Notes: generated by a model not told the origin, from the sequence alone. DNA of 64,000 bases from Dethiosulfovibrio russensis (GCF_021568855.1 NZ_JAKGUG010000007.1:1-64000), one strand, 5' to 3'; positions 9,225 to 18,557 are shown, counted from the stretch's first letter. Program-made: numbers and translations.

Positions 9225-9756
9225 CAACCTGATTATCGGGAGACGGAGCGTCAGAAAATACAGCCCCGACCCCGTCTCTGAGGAAATCCTCGAGGCCTGT
9301 CTGGACGCGGCCCGAATGGCCCCCAGCGCCTGCAACTCCCAGCCCTGGTTTTTTCACGTATGTCGATCGGAGAAGGCTAAAAACGCGGTTGCGGACGCCA
9401 TGAATTCGGGGATATACGGCAGAGGGTTGAACCGTTTCGTCCAGGAGGCCCCGGTCATAGTGGCGGTGGAGACCCTGAAACGGGAGAAGACCGCCCCGTG
9501 GCTCGCCGGGATGGTCCGGAACGTGAGGTACGAGACCATGGACGTAGCCATAGCGGTGGACCACCTGACCCTCAAGGCGGCGGAGTTGGGACTCGGCACC
9601 TGCTGGATAGGCTGGTTCAACGAAAAGGCGGTCAAATCGGCCCTCGGACTTCCGAAAACCTCGCGGCTGGACGTCATGTTGACGGTCGGATGGCCCGACG
9701 ACAGGCCGAGGCCGAAGAAGAGGAAGGACCGGGAAGATATCCGTCGCTACCTGTGA
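9217..9756 (+). CDS. Nitroreductase-family flavoprotein (second of pair)
   Basis: A 179-residue compact nitroreductase-fold protein. GRRSVRKYSPDPV at the N-terminus and AELGLGTCWIGWFNE near 130-145 are the FMN-binding signatures; MAPSACNSQPW is also typical. It overlaps the preceding family member by 8 bases and is followed by hydF after 13 bases. The two proteins differ clearly in length and sequence, so this is not a recent duplication. Function within the hydrogenase cluster is unknown. Confidence 0.9.
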   Translation: MIDNLIIGRRSVRKYSPDPVSEEILEACLDAARMAPSACNSQPWFFHVCRSEKAKNAVADAMNSGIYGRGLNRFVQEAPVIVAVETLKREKTAPWLAGMVRNVRYETMDVAIAVDHLTLKAAELGLGTCWIGWFNEKAVKSALGLPKTSRLDVMLTVGWPDDRPRPKKRKDREDIRRYL

Positions 9757-9769
9757 GAGGAGGGCTCCC

Positions 9770-10993
9770 ATGCTGAACACCCCCAAGGCGGAGAGACTGA
9801 CCCTGGTGATCTACGGACTTAGAAACAGCGGCAAGTCCTCCCTGACCAACAACCTGCTTCGCACCTCGGCGTCCATAGTGTCGGACCGGCCGGGAACCAC
9901 CACCGATCCCGTGGTCCACGCCATGGAGATGGGGCCTCTGGGCCCGGTTTCGGTGGTCGACACCGCCGGATTCGACGACTTCGACGACGAGCTCGGATCC
10001 ATGAGGGTCGAGAGAAGCGAACGCAAACTGGAAACGGCGGACATAGTCCTGTTCGTCACCAGGGGAGACGTCCCCCCTACGGCGAAAGAGGAGACCGCGG
10101 TCGAGAAATTGAGACGTCGGAACCTGCCCTGCCTGACGGTGCTTACCTTCGCCGACTCCGGCTTATGCGACGAAAAGCGGCGCTTCGCACCTGGTTTCAG
10201 GAGGATAGCCGTGGACAACCGATCGGGGTTCGGACTGGAGGACCTGGACAAGGCTCTTCAACGCTTTTCCGACCATATAGAGAGGGAGATAACCCCGTTG
10301 GAGGGACTGGTACAGGCGGGAGAGACCGTGCTGCTGGTCACCCCTATAGACGAATCCGCTCCGAAGGCCAGAATGATACTGCCTCAGGTGGAGACCATAA
10401 GGGATATTCTGGACAAGGACTGCACCATGGCGATCTGCACGGAGAAGAGACTGAACGATTGCTACTTGGGCCTCAAGGACCGCCCCGCCCTGGTGGTGAC
10501 GGACAGTCAGGCATTCGCCGAGGTCGGAGCCACCCTTCCGAGCGACCAGCTGCTCACGTCGTTCTCAATAATTTTCGCCAGAAAAAAGGGAGACCTGGGT
10601 TTCTTCGTGGAGGGACTGACCAGGCTGGACGAGATACCTTCGGGAGGCAGGGTCCTGGTGTTGGAGGCCTGCAGACATCACAGGATGAACGACGACATAG
10701 GGACCGTGAAGATACCGAACATATTTAGAAAGAAGGTCCGCCCCGACGTATCCTTCGAGCTAAAACAGGACATCCCCTCCCCCCGGGAACTTAGCGGCTA
10801 CGATTTCGTGATCAACTGCGCCGGCTGCATGGTCACCAGAAGAGACATGATGAGACGGATATCGCTGCTGAAGGAGGCGAACGTACCGGGGACGAACTAC
10901 GGCCTGTTCCTCGCCTGGGGCAACGGACTCCTGCCGAGAGCACTCGAGCCTTTCCCGGTGGAACACGCTCTCTACAGAGGCGCGTCGTGCTGA
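9770..10993 (+). CDS. hydF: [FeFe] hydrogenase H-cluster maturation GTPase HydF
   Basis: HydF is the scaffold/GTPase on which the di-iron subcluster is completed before transfer to HydA. The 407-residue protein has a Walker A motif (GLRNSGKSS, about 16-24), the G3 motif DTAGFDD, a dimerisation middle part and a C-terminal FeS-binding domain. The family signature C-x-H ... C-x-x-C is visible as ACRHH near 300 and NCAGCM near 353. It overlaps hydE by 7 bases, so the two maturases are translationally coupled. GAGGAGG precedes the ATG. Confidence 0.96.
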   Translation: MLNTPKAERLTLVIYGLRNSGKSSLTNNLLRTSASIVSDRPGTTTDPVVHAMEMGPLGPVSVVDTAGFDDFDDELGSMRVERSERKLETADIVLFVTRGDVPPTAKEETAVEKLRRRNLPCLTVLTFADSGLCDEKRRFAPGFRRIAVDNRSGFGLEDLDKALQRFSDHIEREITPLEGLVQAGETVLLVTPIDESAPKARMILPQVETIRDILDKDCTMAICTEKRLNDCYLGLKDRPALVVTDSQAFAEVGATLPSDQLLTSFSIIFARKKGDLGFFVEGLTRLDEIPSGGRVLVLEACRHHRMNDDIGTVKIPNIFRKKVRPDVSFELKQDIPSPRELSGYDFVINCAGCMVTRRDMMRRISLLKEANVPGTNYGLFLAWGNGLLPRALEPFPVEHALYRGASC

Positions 10994-12042
10994 AGAAAAC
11001 GTACGAAACAACCCTGATAGGTCAGGCCGACCTCGTCAGGAAGAACCGCTACGGCGACGGAGTGTGGATCCGCGGTCTACTTGAATTCACAAACCGATGC
11101 CGCCAGAACTGTCTCTACTGCGGCCTCAGAAGGGACAACAGCCGGGTCCGTCGATACAGTTTGGACGAAGAGGAGATCTTCGCCTCGGTGAACCAGGGAT
11201 ACCGGGCCGGGATAAGGACCTTCGTCCTTCAGGGAGGAGAGGACCCGGCATGGCCCGCCTTGAGGCTCTGCCGTACCGTGGAGGACATAAAAAGACGGGC
11301 TCCGGAGGCGGCGGTAACTCTGAGCTGCGGCATCATGGAGAGAGAGGACTATCGAGCCCTCGCCTCCGCCGGAACGGACCGCTATCTTCTGCGGTTCGAG
11401 ACCTGCGACGGCGAGCTCCACAGACTGCTCAGGGACGGGGTTTCCCTCTCGGAACGCCTAAAAGCCCTGATCGACCTGAGGGAGGCCGGTATCGAGCTGG
11501 GCTCGGGCTTCATGGTGGGACTGCCCGGCGAGACCGAGGAGATAAGCCGGGGGAATCTGACCCTGTGCAGGGACCTCGACCTGGACATGGTGGGGATAGG
11601 GCCCTTCATAGCCAACCCCGAGACCCCCTTGGCCCACTGTCCGTCCGGGTCCATGGAGGAGACGGTCAGGCTGACCGCTATGCTCAGGCTGATGCTGCCC
11701 GACACCAACATACCGGCAACCACCGCCGCCGGTTCCCTGTCTCCCGGAGGACGGGAGGCCATGCTTGCAGCCGGAGCTAACGTCCTCATGCCCAACATAA
11801 CTCCGCCTCGCTATCGAGATCACTACAGGCTCTATCCGGGCAAGACCAGGTTGGAACTGGATCATCTTCCGGAGCTTGACTCCATATCCGAAGCCTTGAT
11901 AAAAGCGGGAAGACGGATGGACATGGGCAAAGGGAACTCGATATCGTGGAAGAGGAGGGTGGAGTGGTCTAGACCGACTCCACCCTCCTCTTCACCGGCT
12001 TACTTGCCCGGTCCGAAGGCGGGAACGACCCCTCCTCCGTAG
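10987..12042 (+). CDS. hydE: [FeFe] hydrogenase H-cluster radical SAM maturase HydE
   Basis: HydE is a radical SAM enzyme needed to build the H-cluster di-iron unit. The cluster motif is C38-x3-C42-x2-C45 (CRQNCLYC), and the barrel is complete to about residue 320. The last 25-30 residues are translated from a large hairpin and run 43 bases into the convergent metQ gene; this Pro/Ser-rich tail probably lacks family similarity. The start overlaps the end of hydF. HydG, the third maturase that supplies CO and cyanide, is absent from the window. Confidence 0.95.
   Translation: MLKKTYETTLIGQADLVRKNRYGDGVWIRGLLEFTNRCRQNCLYCGLRRDNSRVRRYSLDEEEIFASVNQGYRAGIRTFVLQGGEDPAWPALRLCRTVEDIKRRAPEAAVTLSCGIMEREDYRALASAGTDRYLLRFETCDGELHRLLRDGVSLSERLKALIDLREAGIELGSGFMVGLPGETEEISRGNLTLCRDLDLDMVGIGPFIANPETPLAHCPSGSMEETVRLTAMLRLMLPDTNIPATTAAGSLSPGGREAMLAAGANVLMPNITPPRYRDHYRLYPGKTRLELDHLPELDSISEALIKAGRRMDMGKGNSISWKRRVEWSRPTPPSSSPAYLPGPKAGTTPPP
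11949..11993. terminator. Large inverted repeat between hydE and metQ
   Basis: A 17-bp perfect stem (arms 11949-11965 and 11977-11993) encloses a second palindrome, GGTCTAGACC. It can fold on either strand and lies where the two convergent genes end. Neither side has a T-run. The hydE reading frame passes through it. Confidence 0.6.
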
Positions 12043-12800
12043 TTTTCGAGTATGAAATCCCGTACCTTGTCGCTCTGGAGAGCCTCCACCAGTGCCTTCA
12101 CGTCTTTCCTGTCGGCATCGTCGGCCCTTACCGCCACTATATTGGCGTAGGGAGAATCGGCTCCCTCCAGCAAGAGAGCGTCCTCGGTGGGTTTAAGACC
12201 GGCCTCCATGGCGTAGTTTCCGTTTATGACCGCCCCGTCCACGTCGGGAAGGACCCGAGGAAGCTGAGCCGATTCGATGGGACGAAAACGGAGATTCTTG
12301 GGGTTGTCCTCCACGTCGAACTCGGTGGCCTCCAGCCCGGCGGAATCGGAGAGGGAGATCAACCCCTCGGACTGAAGCAGCAGCAGAGCGCGGCCTCCGT
12401 TGACGCTGTCGCTGGGGATCGCTATGACGGACCCGTCTGGAAGTTCGTTTACAGAGCCGTGCTTTTCCGAGTAGAGACCCAGAGGTTCCACGTGGACAGA
12501 TCCGGCGGATACGAGATCCAGGCGGTGATCCCTGGCGAACCCCTCCAGATAGGGCAGATGCTGGAAGAAATTGGCGTCCAACGACCCTTCGTCCAGGGCC
12601 ATGTTGGGCCTGACGTAATCGGTGAACTCAACTATTTTCAGATCGACGCCCTTTTCTGCGAGATCCCCCCTCACCAGCTCCAGAAGCTCCGAGTGCGGTA
12701 ACGGAGTAGCCCCTACTACCAAGGTCCCGGCAACTGCCGGACCGGACAGGATCAGCCCGGCGATCAGGACCGAAGCCGCCAAAAACACGATTCTCTTCAT
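12000..12800 (-). CDS. metQ: MetQ/NlpA-family substrate-binding protein (methionine uptake)
   Basis: A 266-residue periplasmic binding protein of the MetQ/NlpA family. It has a signal peptide (1-24, ending AVAG) and the usual stretches TDYVRPNMALDEGSLDANFFQH and AVINGNYAMEAG. No lipobox Cys is present, so it is probably periplasmic and soluble rather than lipid-anchored. Methionine as ligand is inferred from the family and from the SAM-riboswitch-like leader upstream. The ABC permease and ATPase (MetI, MetN) are not nearby. A GGAGGCG site precedes the ATG. The 3' end overlaps hydE by 43 bases. Confidence 0.88.
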   Translation of the reverse strand: MKRIVFLAASVLIAGLILSGPAVAGTLVVGATPLPHSELLELVRGDLAEKGVDLKIVEFTDYVRPNMALDEGSLDANFFQHLPYLEGFARDHRLDLVSAGSVHVEPLGLYSEKHGSVNELPDGSVIAIPSDSVNGGRALLLLQSEGLISLSDSAGLEATEFDVEDNPKNLRFRPIESAQLPRVLPDVDGAVINGNYAMEAGLKPTEDALLLEGADSPYANIVAVRADDADRKDVKALVEALQSDKVRDFILENYGGGVVPAFGPGK

Positions 12801-12838
12801 GGTGAAAACGCCTCCTCAAGGATATTTTACGGTCCATG

Positions 12839-12870
12839 AAAAAAGGCCTTCCCGATGGGAAGGCCTTTTA
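12839..12870 (-). terminator. metQ: Attenuator terminator in the metQ leader
   Basis: A strong hairpin (arms AAGGCCTTCCC and GGGAAGGCCTT) is followed on the minus strand by a run of T. It lies between the riboswitch and the metQ start, and an outer ACGGTCC/GGACCGT pair (12829-12835 with 12873-12879) extends it. This is the expected off-switch of a transcriptional riboswitch. Confidence 0.85.
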
Positions 12871-12879
12871 AAGGACCGT

Positions 12880-12978
12880 CGCTCCTCATCGATGTCAGCA
12901 GGACCACCTTGCCGCAAAGCAGGTTGGTGCGGGATCTGCGAGCTGACTCTCTCCCCCGACTCTGGATAAACAGCTTAT
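12880..12978 (-). promoter_or_regulatory. SAM riboswitch, divergent S-box lacking the P4 helix
   Basis: Read on the minus strand, the segment has the S-box order. A P1 arm TTATC is followed by the conserved AGAG, a P2 stem (CGGG with CCCG) broken by a GA-rich kink-turn, and the ACCAACC/AGGTGGT P3 hairpin. A P2-loop sequence GTCAGC can pair with GCTGAC after P3, giving the family pseudoknot, and GATGA closes P1. The canonical GGCCC loop and the P4 helix are missing, so it resembles SAM-IV or SAM-I/IV types more than textbook SAM-I. The metQ gene and a terminator follow. Assigned by eye. Confidence 0.65.
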
Positions 12979-13064
12979 TTCATTGTTGGATGAGACGATA
13001 CCACGGTTACCATTATACGACAAGGGGGGGATAAAAGACTCAAGATTCGAAACATTCGTCGCAG

Positions 13065-15041
13065 CTAGAGTCGATGACGGTCTATAAGGGCCTCCTGTCG
13101 TCCCGCCAGGTCGACGAGGGTTCGGTTTTCCCTGCCAAGCCCCGCCACTCCATCCAGGAGGGACGTCACGGAATCCTCCAGCTCTCCCGCTCTCAGAGCA
13201 GCCTTGGCGGCCATCTCGGAGAGACTGGACAGCATGGCGGAGACCTCGCCGTTGTGTCTCGTCTGGTTCTCCGACCGTTCCAGCACTCCTGCGGCCTTCT
13301 CGCTTACGTCCACCGCCTCCGCCTCTATGGCCTCCAACGCCAGATAGAGATTCTCCGACCTGCTCTGGTTCGCCTTAACCGCCTCGTCGCCCTCGGAGGC
13401 GATCCCTCCCAACTCCGTGACGTCGGAGACGACCGAATCGGAAAGAGCTCTTATTCTGGTCACAGCGGCTCGACTCTCCTCGGAGAGATCTCTGACCTCA
13501 CGGGCGACCACGGCGAAACCTCTGCCGGACTCTCCGGCCCGGGCCGCCTCTATGGCCGCGTTCAGTGCCAGCAGGTTGGTCTGCTCCGCTATGTTCCCTA
13601 TGGTGGTGACGAAGGACTCTATGCCGGAGGCTCCCTCTCTCAGCCTCCCCGCCACGGACGACACGGAGGCGAAATCCTCGGCCAGGGAGGCCATGCCTCC
13701 GCCGTTTTGGCGGGCCAGCTCCGTGGCCTTTCGGACCTCTCCCAGAGTCCTGTCCGAGCTTCTCTTTGCCTCCTCCACCAAAGAAGCCACATGGAGAGCT
13801 CCCTCGGTGACAGAGGCAGCCCCTTCCTCGGCGGCCTTGACCGCCTCGATGCTATCGTTCATGGCCTCGGTCAATATCGAGCTGGCCTCCTGCAACCCGG
13901 CGGAGACGTTCTCTATTCTGCCCGCCACCTGTCCCAACCCGGAAGAGCTGGACAGTATGCTGCCGTTTCCGTCCCTCAGGGTTTGGAGCACCGTCCTCTG
14001 AAAGTCCACCAGGCCATCCATAGCCATGCCGACCCGGGCCAGCTCGTCCCGTCCGGCCATGGCGCAGCAGACGGTGAGATCCCCTCCGATAGCCGCCTCG
14101 GCCACGGAAGTGAGCCTGGCGATGCGACTCATAAAGCTCCGACAGAACAGCCACATGACCAGAGACACCAGGACGAACGCTATGGCCACCAGAGCCGTCT
14201 GACCTCTCTCGATTCTCCTGAGAGGGGCCAGCAGAGAGGCCTCGTCCGAGGCCAGGGAGAGAAAGAGTCCCTTGGGAAGAGGGAAGGAGAGCACTCTGTA
14301 ACGGCTATCTGCGATGTCCACGGTCCTGACCGGGACCTCGTCCAAACTTCCCTCCTCGATCGCGTCGAATACCGCCGCCATGGACTCCCTTTCGCCGTCG
14401 TCAAGGTTGTCCGCCAAGACCCCTCCGTCCAGCGCCGTCAGTATAACCGCCCCATCGGAGGAGAGAGAATCTATCTCCGAGACGAAGGAGGACACGGGAA
14501 TATCCGCTCCCATCACCCCCAGCAGCCGCCCCTCCTGGTACAGAGAGTAGACCGGCAGAGAGAGCGTCATGACAGGCTCCTCCGATCTGGGGGAGATCCA
14601 GGGGGACGAGAGCACCATGGCTCCCTCTTCCTCGGCTCTTCTATACCACCCCTCCGCCCTGGGATCGTAATCGTCCTCCTCGGGGAACCACATGTTCCCG
14701 TCCATGAAACGACCGCTGGGAAGGGCCAGGTAGATGTCGGAAAGCCCCATGGAAAGAGAGGTCTCAGTCAGGTTTCTCATGTAGTTCCCGGCGGTTCCGG
14801 GAAGAAGCCCCAGGTCCTCTATCATGAAGGACAGGTTTCTGCTCCCGGTGGTCAGGACGTTCTCCATGGACCTCAGCCAGTTGGCCACCGCCGCGGCGGA
14901 GCTCCTGCTCTCCCTGTTCTGCCCTCCGTCCAGAAGGTCCGATACGGTCGCCCTGGCCCCTCTTGAGGAGAGCAGAGACAGACCGGCCATGGCGACGCAT
15001 ATGGCTATCACCAGAAAGACCAGCTTTTTTCTCAGGGACAT
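13065..15041 (-). CDS. Methyl-accepting chemotaxis protein
   Basis: A 658-residue chemoreceptor. It has a membrane helix at about 5-25, an extracytoplasmic Cache-type sensor (about 30-270; note [20 protein letters not shown]), a second helix at about 283-302, a weak HAMP region and a signalling domain with the hairpin tip [20 protein letters not shown] near residues 484-503. No C-terminal pentapeptide is present. The gene starts 10 bases after the stop of the EAL/GGDEF gene, so it is probably in the same transcript, linking motility signalling to cyclic-di-GMP. The ligand is unknown. Confidence 0.92.
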   Translation of the reverse strand: MSLRKKLVFLVIAICVAMAGLSLLSSRGARATVSDLLDGGQNRESRSSAAAVANWLRSMENVLTTGSRNLSFMIEDLGLLPGTAGNYMRNLTETSLSMGLSDIYLALPSGRFMDGNMWFPEEDDYDPRAEGWYRRAEEEGAMVLSSPWISPRSEEPVMTLSLPVYSLYQEGRLLGVMGADIPVSSFVSEIDSLSSDGAVILTALDGGVLADNLDDGERESMAAVFDAIEEGSLDEVPVRTVDIADSRYRVLSFPLPKGLFLSLASDEASLLAPLRRIERGQTALVAIAFVLVSLVMWLFCRSFMSRIARLTSVAEAAIGGDLTVCCAMAGRDELARVGMAMDGLVDFQRTVLQTLRDGNGSILSSSSGLGQVAGRIENVSAGLQEASSILTEAMNDSIEAVKAAEEGAASVTEGALHVASLVEEAKRSSDRTLGEVRKATELARQNGGGMASLAEDFASVSSVAGRLREGASGIESFVTTIGNIAEQTNLLALNAAIEAARAGESGRGFAVVAREVRDLSEESRAAVTRIRALSDSVVSDVTELGGIASEGDEAVKANQSRSENLYLALEAIEAEAVDVSEKAAGVLERSENQTRHNGEVSAMLSSLSEMAAKAALRAGELEDSVTSLLDGVAGLGRENRTLVDLAGRQEALIDRHRL

Positions 15042-15051
15042 ATCGGAAAAC

Positions 15052-16863
15052 CTACCCTTCGGAGGTGCTATAGGATCGCCTCTCCTGAACCCAGGCGCTC
15101 TTGCCCAGCTCGGAGGTGCGTCGTTTGGCCATGTGCTTCAGAGATGCGGCTATCTCGGCGATCCTCGCCGGATGGAGGGAGTCACCCAATCTGTCGCTGT
15201 CCAACACCGCCAGGCTGAGGGTTACCAGAGGGACCCGACAGACCTCCCCCTTTCTATCGGTGGAGCTATACCCTCCGGTCCGAACGTCCTCGTCCTTAAA
15301 GTGAACGAGTTTGCGGCGGTCGAACTCCCTGCAGATGGCATCGAGATAGTCCTCCGGCAGAGGCCCGGAGATAACCGCGACGAAATCGTCGCCTCCCACG
15401 TGCCCCACCATGGCCCGGCATCCCAGCTCCATAAGCCCCTCCTGAAGAACCGAGGCCGTGAGCTTTATCAGCTCGTCCCCCTCGACGAATCCGTAGGTAT
15501 CGTTGTACTCCTTGAAGCGATCCAGGTCGGCGTAGATCAGAGAGAAGGCCCCTCCCCCCTGCTGGGCGCAGGATATCCAGCGCTGGATGTCCTGGTTTCC
15601 GGGAAGGCCGCTCAGGGGATTGCAGGTCAGGGCCTGACGAACCTCTATCTCGGCGGAACGGGCTATCACCTGCTTCATTGTGACCGTCCCGAGATAGCCG
15701 CCTCTGGCGTCCACCACTGCCACGGGATCGTAGATATCCTCGGGACACCTCTCCATGGCCAGCCGGGACAGAAGACGGACCGAACAACTGTGGCTCACCG
15801 ACAAAAAGTTCCTCTTCGCCGCCTCCTCTATAGGTCGGTTCTGGAAGAGATGGAAACCGTAGGCCCCACCCATCTTTGCGGCGAAGTCGTTTCTAGTTAT
15901 CAGTCCCACCGGCTTCGCCCCGTCCAGGACCACCACGTGGTCGAACTCGGCGGTGTTCTTCATCAGATACCAAAGTTCCTTGCAGGAACACTCGTTTTTC
16001 TGCATAGCCTTGGCCCTGGTGGTGAGAGAGAGCAGTCCGTCCAGGTTCTCTCCCTCCCTCTGCTGTAGCTCCTTCCATATGGACTGTACCCTTTCCCTGA
16101 ATTCGTCGGACAGCTCCGCCGGTCCCTCCGAGGGCAAGGCGAACAGGAAGCCCTGGACGAACCTTATACCCAGTCTCATGAGAGTCTCCAGTTCCTCCCA
16201 GGTCTCCACCCCCTCGGCGACTATCCTAGACTCCACCTGTGATGCCAGGCCTATGAGGGAGCGGACTATATGCTGTTTTCTCGGCTCCTCGTGGATATCC
16301 CGGACCAGCCCCATGTCCAGCTTTATGTAGTCCGGTATGCAGGAGGCCAACATGAGAAGCCCGGAGTGACCCGACCCCATGTCGTCTATGGCTATCCGGA
16401 ATCCCTGCTCCTTCATGCCCTCCACCCGACGGGAGAGTTTGCCGTAATCCGAGACCTCTTCCCGTTCGGTCAACTCTATTACCACTCTGGACGCGCTTAT
16501 ATCGCAACGCTCCACTACGAAACCGTTGAAGCTCTCGGGAAAACGATCGTCCAGAAACACCGTAGGGGTCACGTTTATGAAAAATCTCTTATCCTCCGAG
16601 TCTATCACGGAGGACATACGGTCCATCGCCCTGTCACGACACATCTGCTCCAGCTCCCAGAGCTTCCCGAACCGGTCGGCGGCATCGAAAAGCTCCGTCG
16701 GTGAATCCATCGGGGGAATACCCCTGGAAAGGGCCTCGTAGCCCCATATTTTGGCACCGAAAAGATCCACCACAGGCTGAAACACCGTCTTCACCCCGTC
16801 TCGACGGAGGATTTCCTCCAAAGCGTAAGACGGAAACACCTCCAATATAGTCGCTCCAGACAC
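15052..16863 (-). CDS. EAL - CBS pair - GGDEF cyclic-di-GMP signalling protein
   Basis: A cytoplasmic protein of about 603 residues with no membrane helix. The EAL phosphodiesterase domain is first ([37 protein letters not shown]), then a CBS pair (about 265-390; [20 protein letters not shown]), then a GGDEF domain. The GGDEF signature reads GGDDF, with Asp for the catalytic Glu, which may reduce or abolish cyclase activity. The EAL catalytic residues look mostly kept. CBS pairs usually sense adenosine ligands. I choose GTG at 16863 because GGAGGTGG stands 5 bases before it; an ATG at 16878 gives five more residues. A chemoreceptor gene follows in the same direction. Confidence 0.9.
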   Translation of the reverse strand: MSGATILEVFPSYALEEILRRDGVKTVFQPVVDLFGAKIWGYEALSRGIPPMDSPTELFDAADRFGKLWELEQMCRDRAMDRMSSVIDSEDKRFFINVTPTVFLDDRFPESFNGFVVERCDISASRVVIELTEREEVSDYGKLSRRVEGMKEQGFRIAIDDMGSGHSGLLMLASCIPDYIKLDMGLVRDIHEEPRKQHIVRSLIGLASQVESRIVAEGVETWEELETLMRLGIRFVQGFLFALPSEGPAELSDEFRERVQSIWKELQQREGENLDGLLSLTTRAKAMQKNECSCKELWYLMKNTAEFDHVVVLDGAKPVGLITRNDFAAKMGGAYGFHLFQNRPIEEAAKRNFLSVSHSCSVRLLSRLAMERCPEDIYDPVAVVDARGGYLGTVTMKQVIARSAEIEVRQALTCNPLSGLPGNQDIQRWISCAQQGGGAFSLIYADLDRFKEYNDTYGFVEGDELIKLTASVLQEGLMELGCRAMVGHVGGDDFVAVISGPLPEDYLDAICREFDRRKLVHFKDEDVRTGGYSSTDRKGEVCRVPLVTLSLAVLDSDRLGDSLHPARIAEIAASLKHMAKRRTSELGKSAWVQERRSYSTSEG

Positions 16864-16933
16864 CGATACCACCTCCATTCAGAGGGTACAGGACTAGGAT
16901 GTCGGGGATGTAACGACAAGATGACGGCAAAGT

Positions 16934-16963
16934 AAAAAAGGAGGCGGCTTTTCAGCCGTCTCC
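16934..16963 (-). terminator. Terminator of the DHH/HdeD operon
   Basis: A 10-bp stem (GGAGACGGCT with AGCCGCCTCC, minus strand) is followed by six T residues, 38 bases after the stop of the DHH gene. This is a good intrinsic terminator. Confidence 0.85.
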
Positions 16964-17000
16964 CTGGACAAAACTTTTACGAATCTTTTTAAGGATATCT

Positions 17001-17930
17001 CTAAGTGGAACTGCCGTCGTTGATCTCCTCGAGAATCTCCTCCAGAACCCTGTGGCGATCCTCGTAGGGAATCTGACAGGTGCCCACCCTGAAGTGACCT
17101 CCCCCTCCGAAACGGAGCATCAGTTTCCCCACGTCCACCGAGGAAGTCCTGTTCAAGATGGAGTGTCCCAACGATATCACGCAGAATTCGGCGTTCTTGC
17201 CGTCGAAGAGCCGGACGGAGATGTTCTGATCGGGGTAAAGGGCGTACTCTATATGACGATTGCCGACGTAGGCCTCGTCGTTACCGACGAAATCTATGAC
17301 TATGGCGTCTCCCTCAGCTCTGCTCTTTTTGGTGAGCATCTCCCTGAAAAGAGGCTGATGTCTCCTGTAGCGGACGACCCTCTCTCTGACGTCCTCCAGG
17401 GACAGTATCTCGTCTATGTCGTGGTTTCTCAGATATTCGACCAAGTCGTCCATGAGCTGGTAATTCGATATTCTGTAGTCTCTGAAACGGCCCAGGCCGG
17501 TTCTGGGATCCATAACGAAGGACAGAAGGACCCACCCTTCCGGATTCAGTATCTCCTCCCTGGAGAAGTCCGCAGAATCCGCCTTGTCCGCCACGTCCAC
17601 CAGATAGCTAAGCCTGGCGAGCGGGCCCTCCGCTCCACCGTAATAATCGAAGATGACCCTGGCGCAGCTCTTGGCACCCGGATCGCAGGCCCCCTCCCAG
17701 TGGTGGCGGAACATCTCCTCCCTCTCCACCTCGGAGGCGTGATGGTCGAACCACAGACCGCATCCCGGAAGATAGGGAACATTGGCCAGAACGTCGTTCT
17801 CGTCGGCCTCCACCAATCCATCCTGTATGTCCTTGGGATGGACGAACTTTCTCTCGTCCATAACCCCCATCTCCTTCAAAAGCACGGCACACATCAGGCC
17901 GTCGAAGTCGCTTCTGGTCAGAAGTCTCAT
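17001..17930 (-). CDS. DHH-family phosphoesterase
   Basis: A protein of about 309 residues with the DHH/DHHA1 organisation. An N-terminal metal site motif (RSDFDGLMCAVLL) is followed by FDHHASE near residue 62, a middle part, and a C-terminal glycine-rich GGGGHFRVGTCQIP stretch of DHHA1 type. Relatives hydrolyse oligoribonucleotides, cyclic dinucleotides, pAp or polyphosphate; I cannot tell which applies here. The start is the ATG at 17930, one base after the stop of the upstream gene and preceded by GGAAAGGAG; a TTG at 17951 overlaps that gene and is less likely. Confidence 0.86.
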   Translation of the reverse strand: MRLLTRSDFDGLMCAVLLKEMGVMDERKFVHPKDIQDGLVEADENDVLANVPYLPGCGLWFDHHASEVEREEMFRHHWEGACDPGAKSCARVIFDYYGGAEGPLARLSYLVDVADKADSADFSREEILNPEGWVLLSFVMDPRTGLGRFRDYRISNYQLMDDLVEYLRNHDIDEILSLEDVRERVVRYRRHQPLFREMLTKKSRAEGDAIVIDFVGNDEAYVGNRHIEYALYPDQNISVRLFDGKNAEFCVISLGHSILNRTSSVDVGKLMLRFGGGGHFRVGTCQIPYEDRHRVLEEILEEINDGSST

Positions 17931-17931
17931 T

Positions 17932-18486
17932 CTAGGAAGGCTCCTTTCCAAGTCTCAATCCGAGGGAGAACAAGGTCGCCCCGGTGAAGAGCAGGTTTAT
18001 ACCGACCAGAAGCCCGACTCCCCAGGCCGCGGCGAAAAGGTTATGCCAGATCAGCCCCGCCAGGAAGAGCGACAGGACACCGCTGACCAAGAGCCAGCCC
18101 CATCCTACGAGCCCTCTGAGCTTAAGGGCGGTGAAGACCTTAAAGACTCCCTCGAGGACAAAGTAGACGCTCAGGATCATGGTCAGGGTAACCACGCCGC
18201 TCAGGGGCTTGGCCAAAAGTATTATCCCTGTCATAGCGGCCAGCAGGGCCCACAGGAAATCCCCTGCTCCGCTACGGCCCTGCCGTCTCTCCCTGTATCC
18301 GCTGACGGCCTGGACGACACCAGCGGAGACCATGAGCCATCCCACCAACGTCTCCACCGCCAGCGAAGCCATGAAGGGCATGGACACAGCCAGAGCCCCC
18401 AACAGAAAGAGACAGACACCTACGATCATCACTCGGCCTCTTTTGGCCTTTATACTCTCGCTATCCATACCGACCAAAGTAATCAT
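17932..18486 (-). CDS. HdeD-like (DUF308) membrane protein
   Basis: A 184-residue protein with six predicted membrane segments arranged as pairs, typical of the HdeD/DUF308 family. GWLMVSAGVVQAVSGYRERR and GWGWLLVSGVLSLFLAG are the repeated family elements. E. coli HdeD is linked to acid resistance; the molecular function is unknown. The ATG at 18486 is chosen because GGAGG stands 7 bases before it. It is the first gene of a two-gene unit with the DHH phosphoesterase. Confidence 0.88.
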   Translation of the reverse strand: MITLVGMDSESIKAKRGRVMIVGVCLFLLGALAVSMPFMASLAVETLVGWLMVSAGVVQAVSGYRERRQGRSGAGDFLWALLAAMTGIILLAKPLSGVVTLTMILSVYFVLEGVFKVFTALKLRGLVGWGWLLVSGVLSLFLAGLIWHNLFAAAWGVGLLVGINLLFTGATLFSLGLRLGKEPS

Positions 18487-18551
18487 GCTCAATCCTCCAT
18501 ATCAAAAGCTCACGAACGCCGTTTTAGGAAACCTCGTTTATCCTTAACGAG

Positions 18552-18557
18552 AGTATA
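18552..18557 (-). promoter_or_regulatory. Possible -10 element of the HdeD/DHH operon
   Basis: TATACT on the minus strand lies 65 bases upstream of the HdeD start. No convincing -35 is visible. Confidence 0.3.

Noticed and set aside
12880-12978. T-box reading of the metQ leader
   Set aside because: AAGGTGGTCCTGC resembles the T-box motif, but there is too little sequence upstream for Stem I and a specifier loop, while the S-box elements fit in order.
13074-14966. A 630-codon open frame opposite the chemoreceptor gene
   Set aside because: It is antisense to a clear chemoreceptor, has a Gly/Arg/His-rich composition typical of mirror frames in GC-rich DNA, and lacks a ribosome site.
14824-16068. 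A 414-codon open frame opposite the EAL/GGDEF gene
   Set aside because: Antisense to conserved catalytic motifs; no domain pattern of its own.
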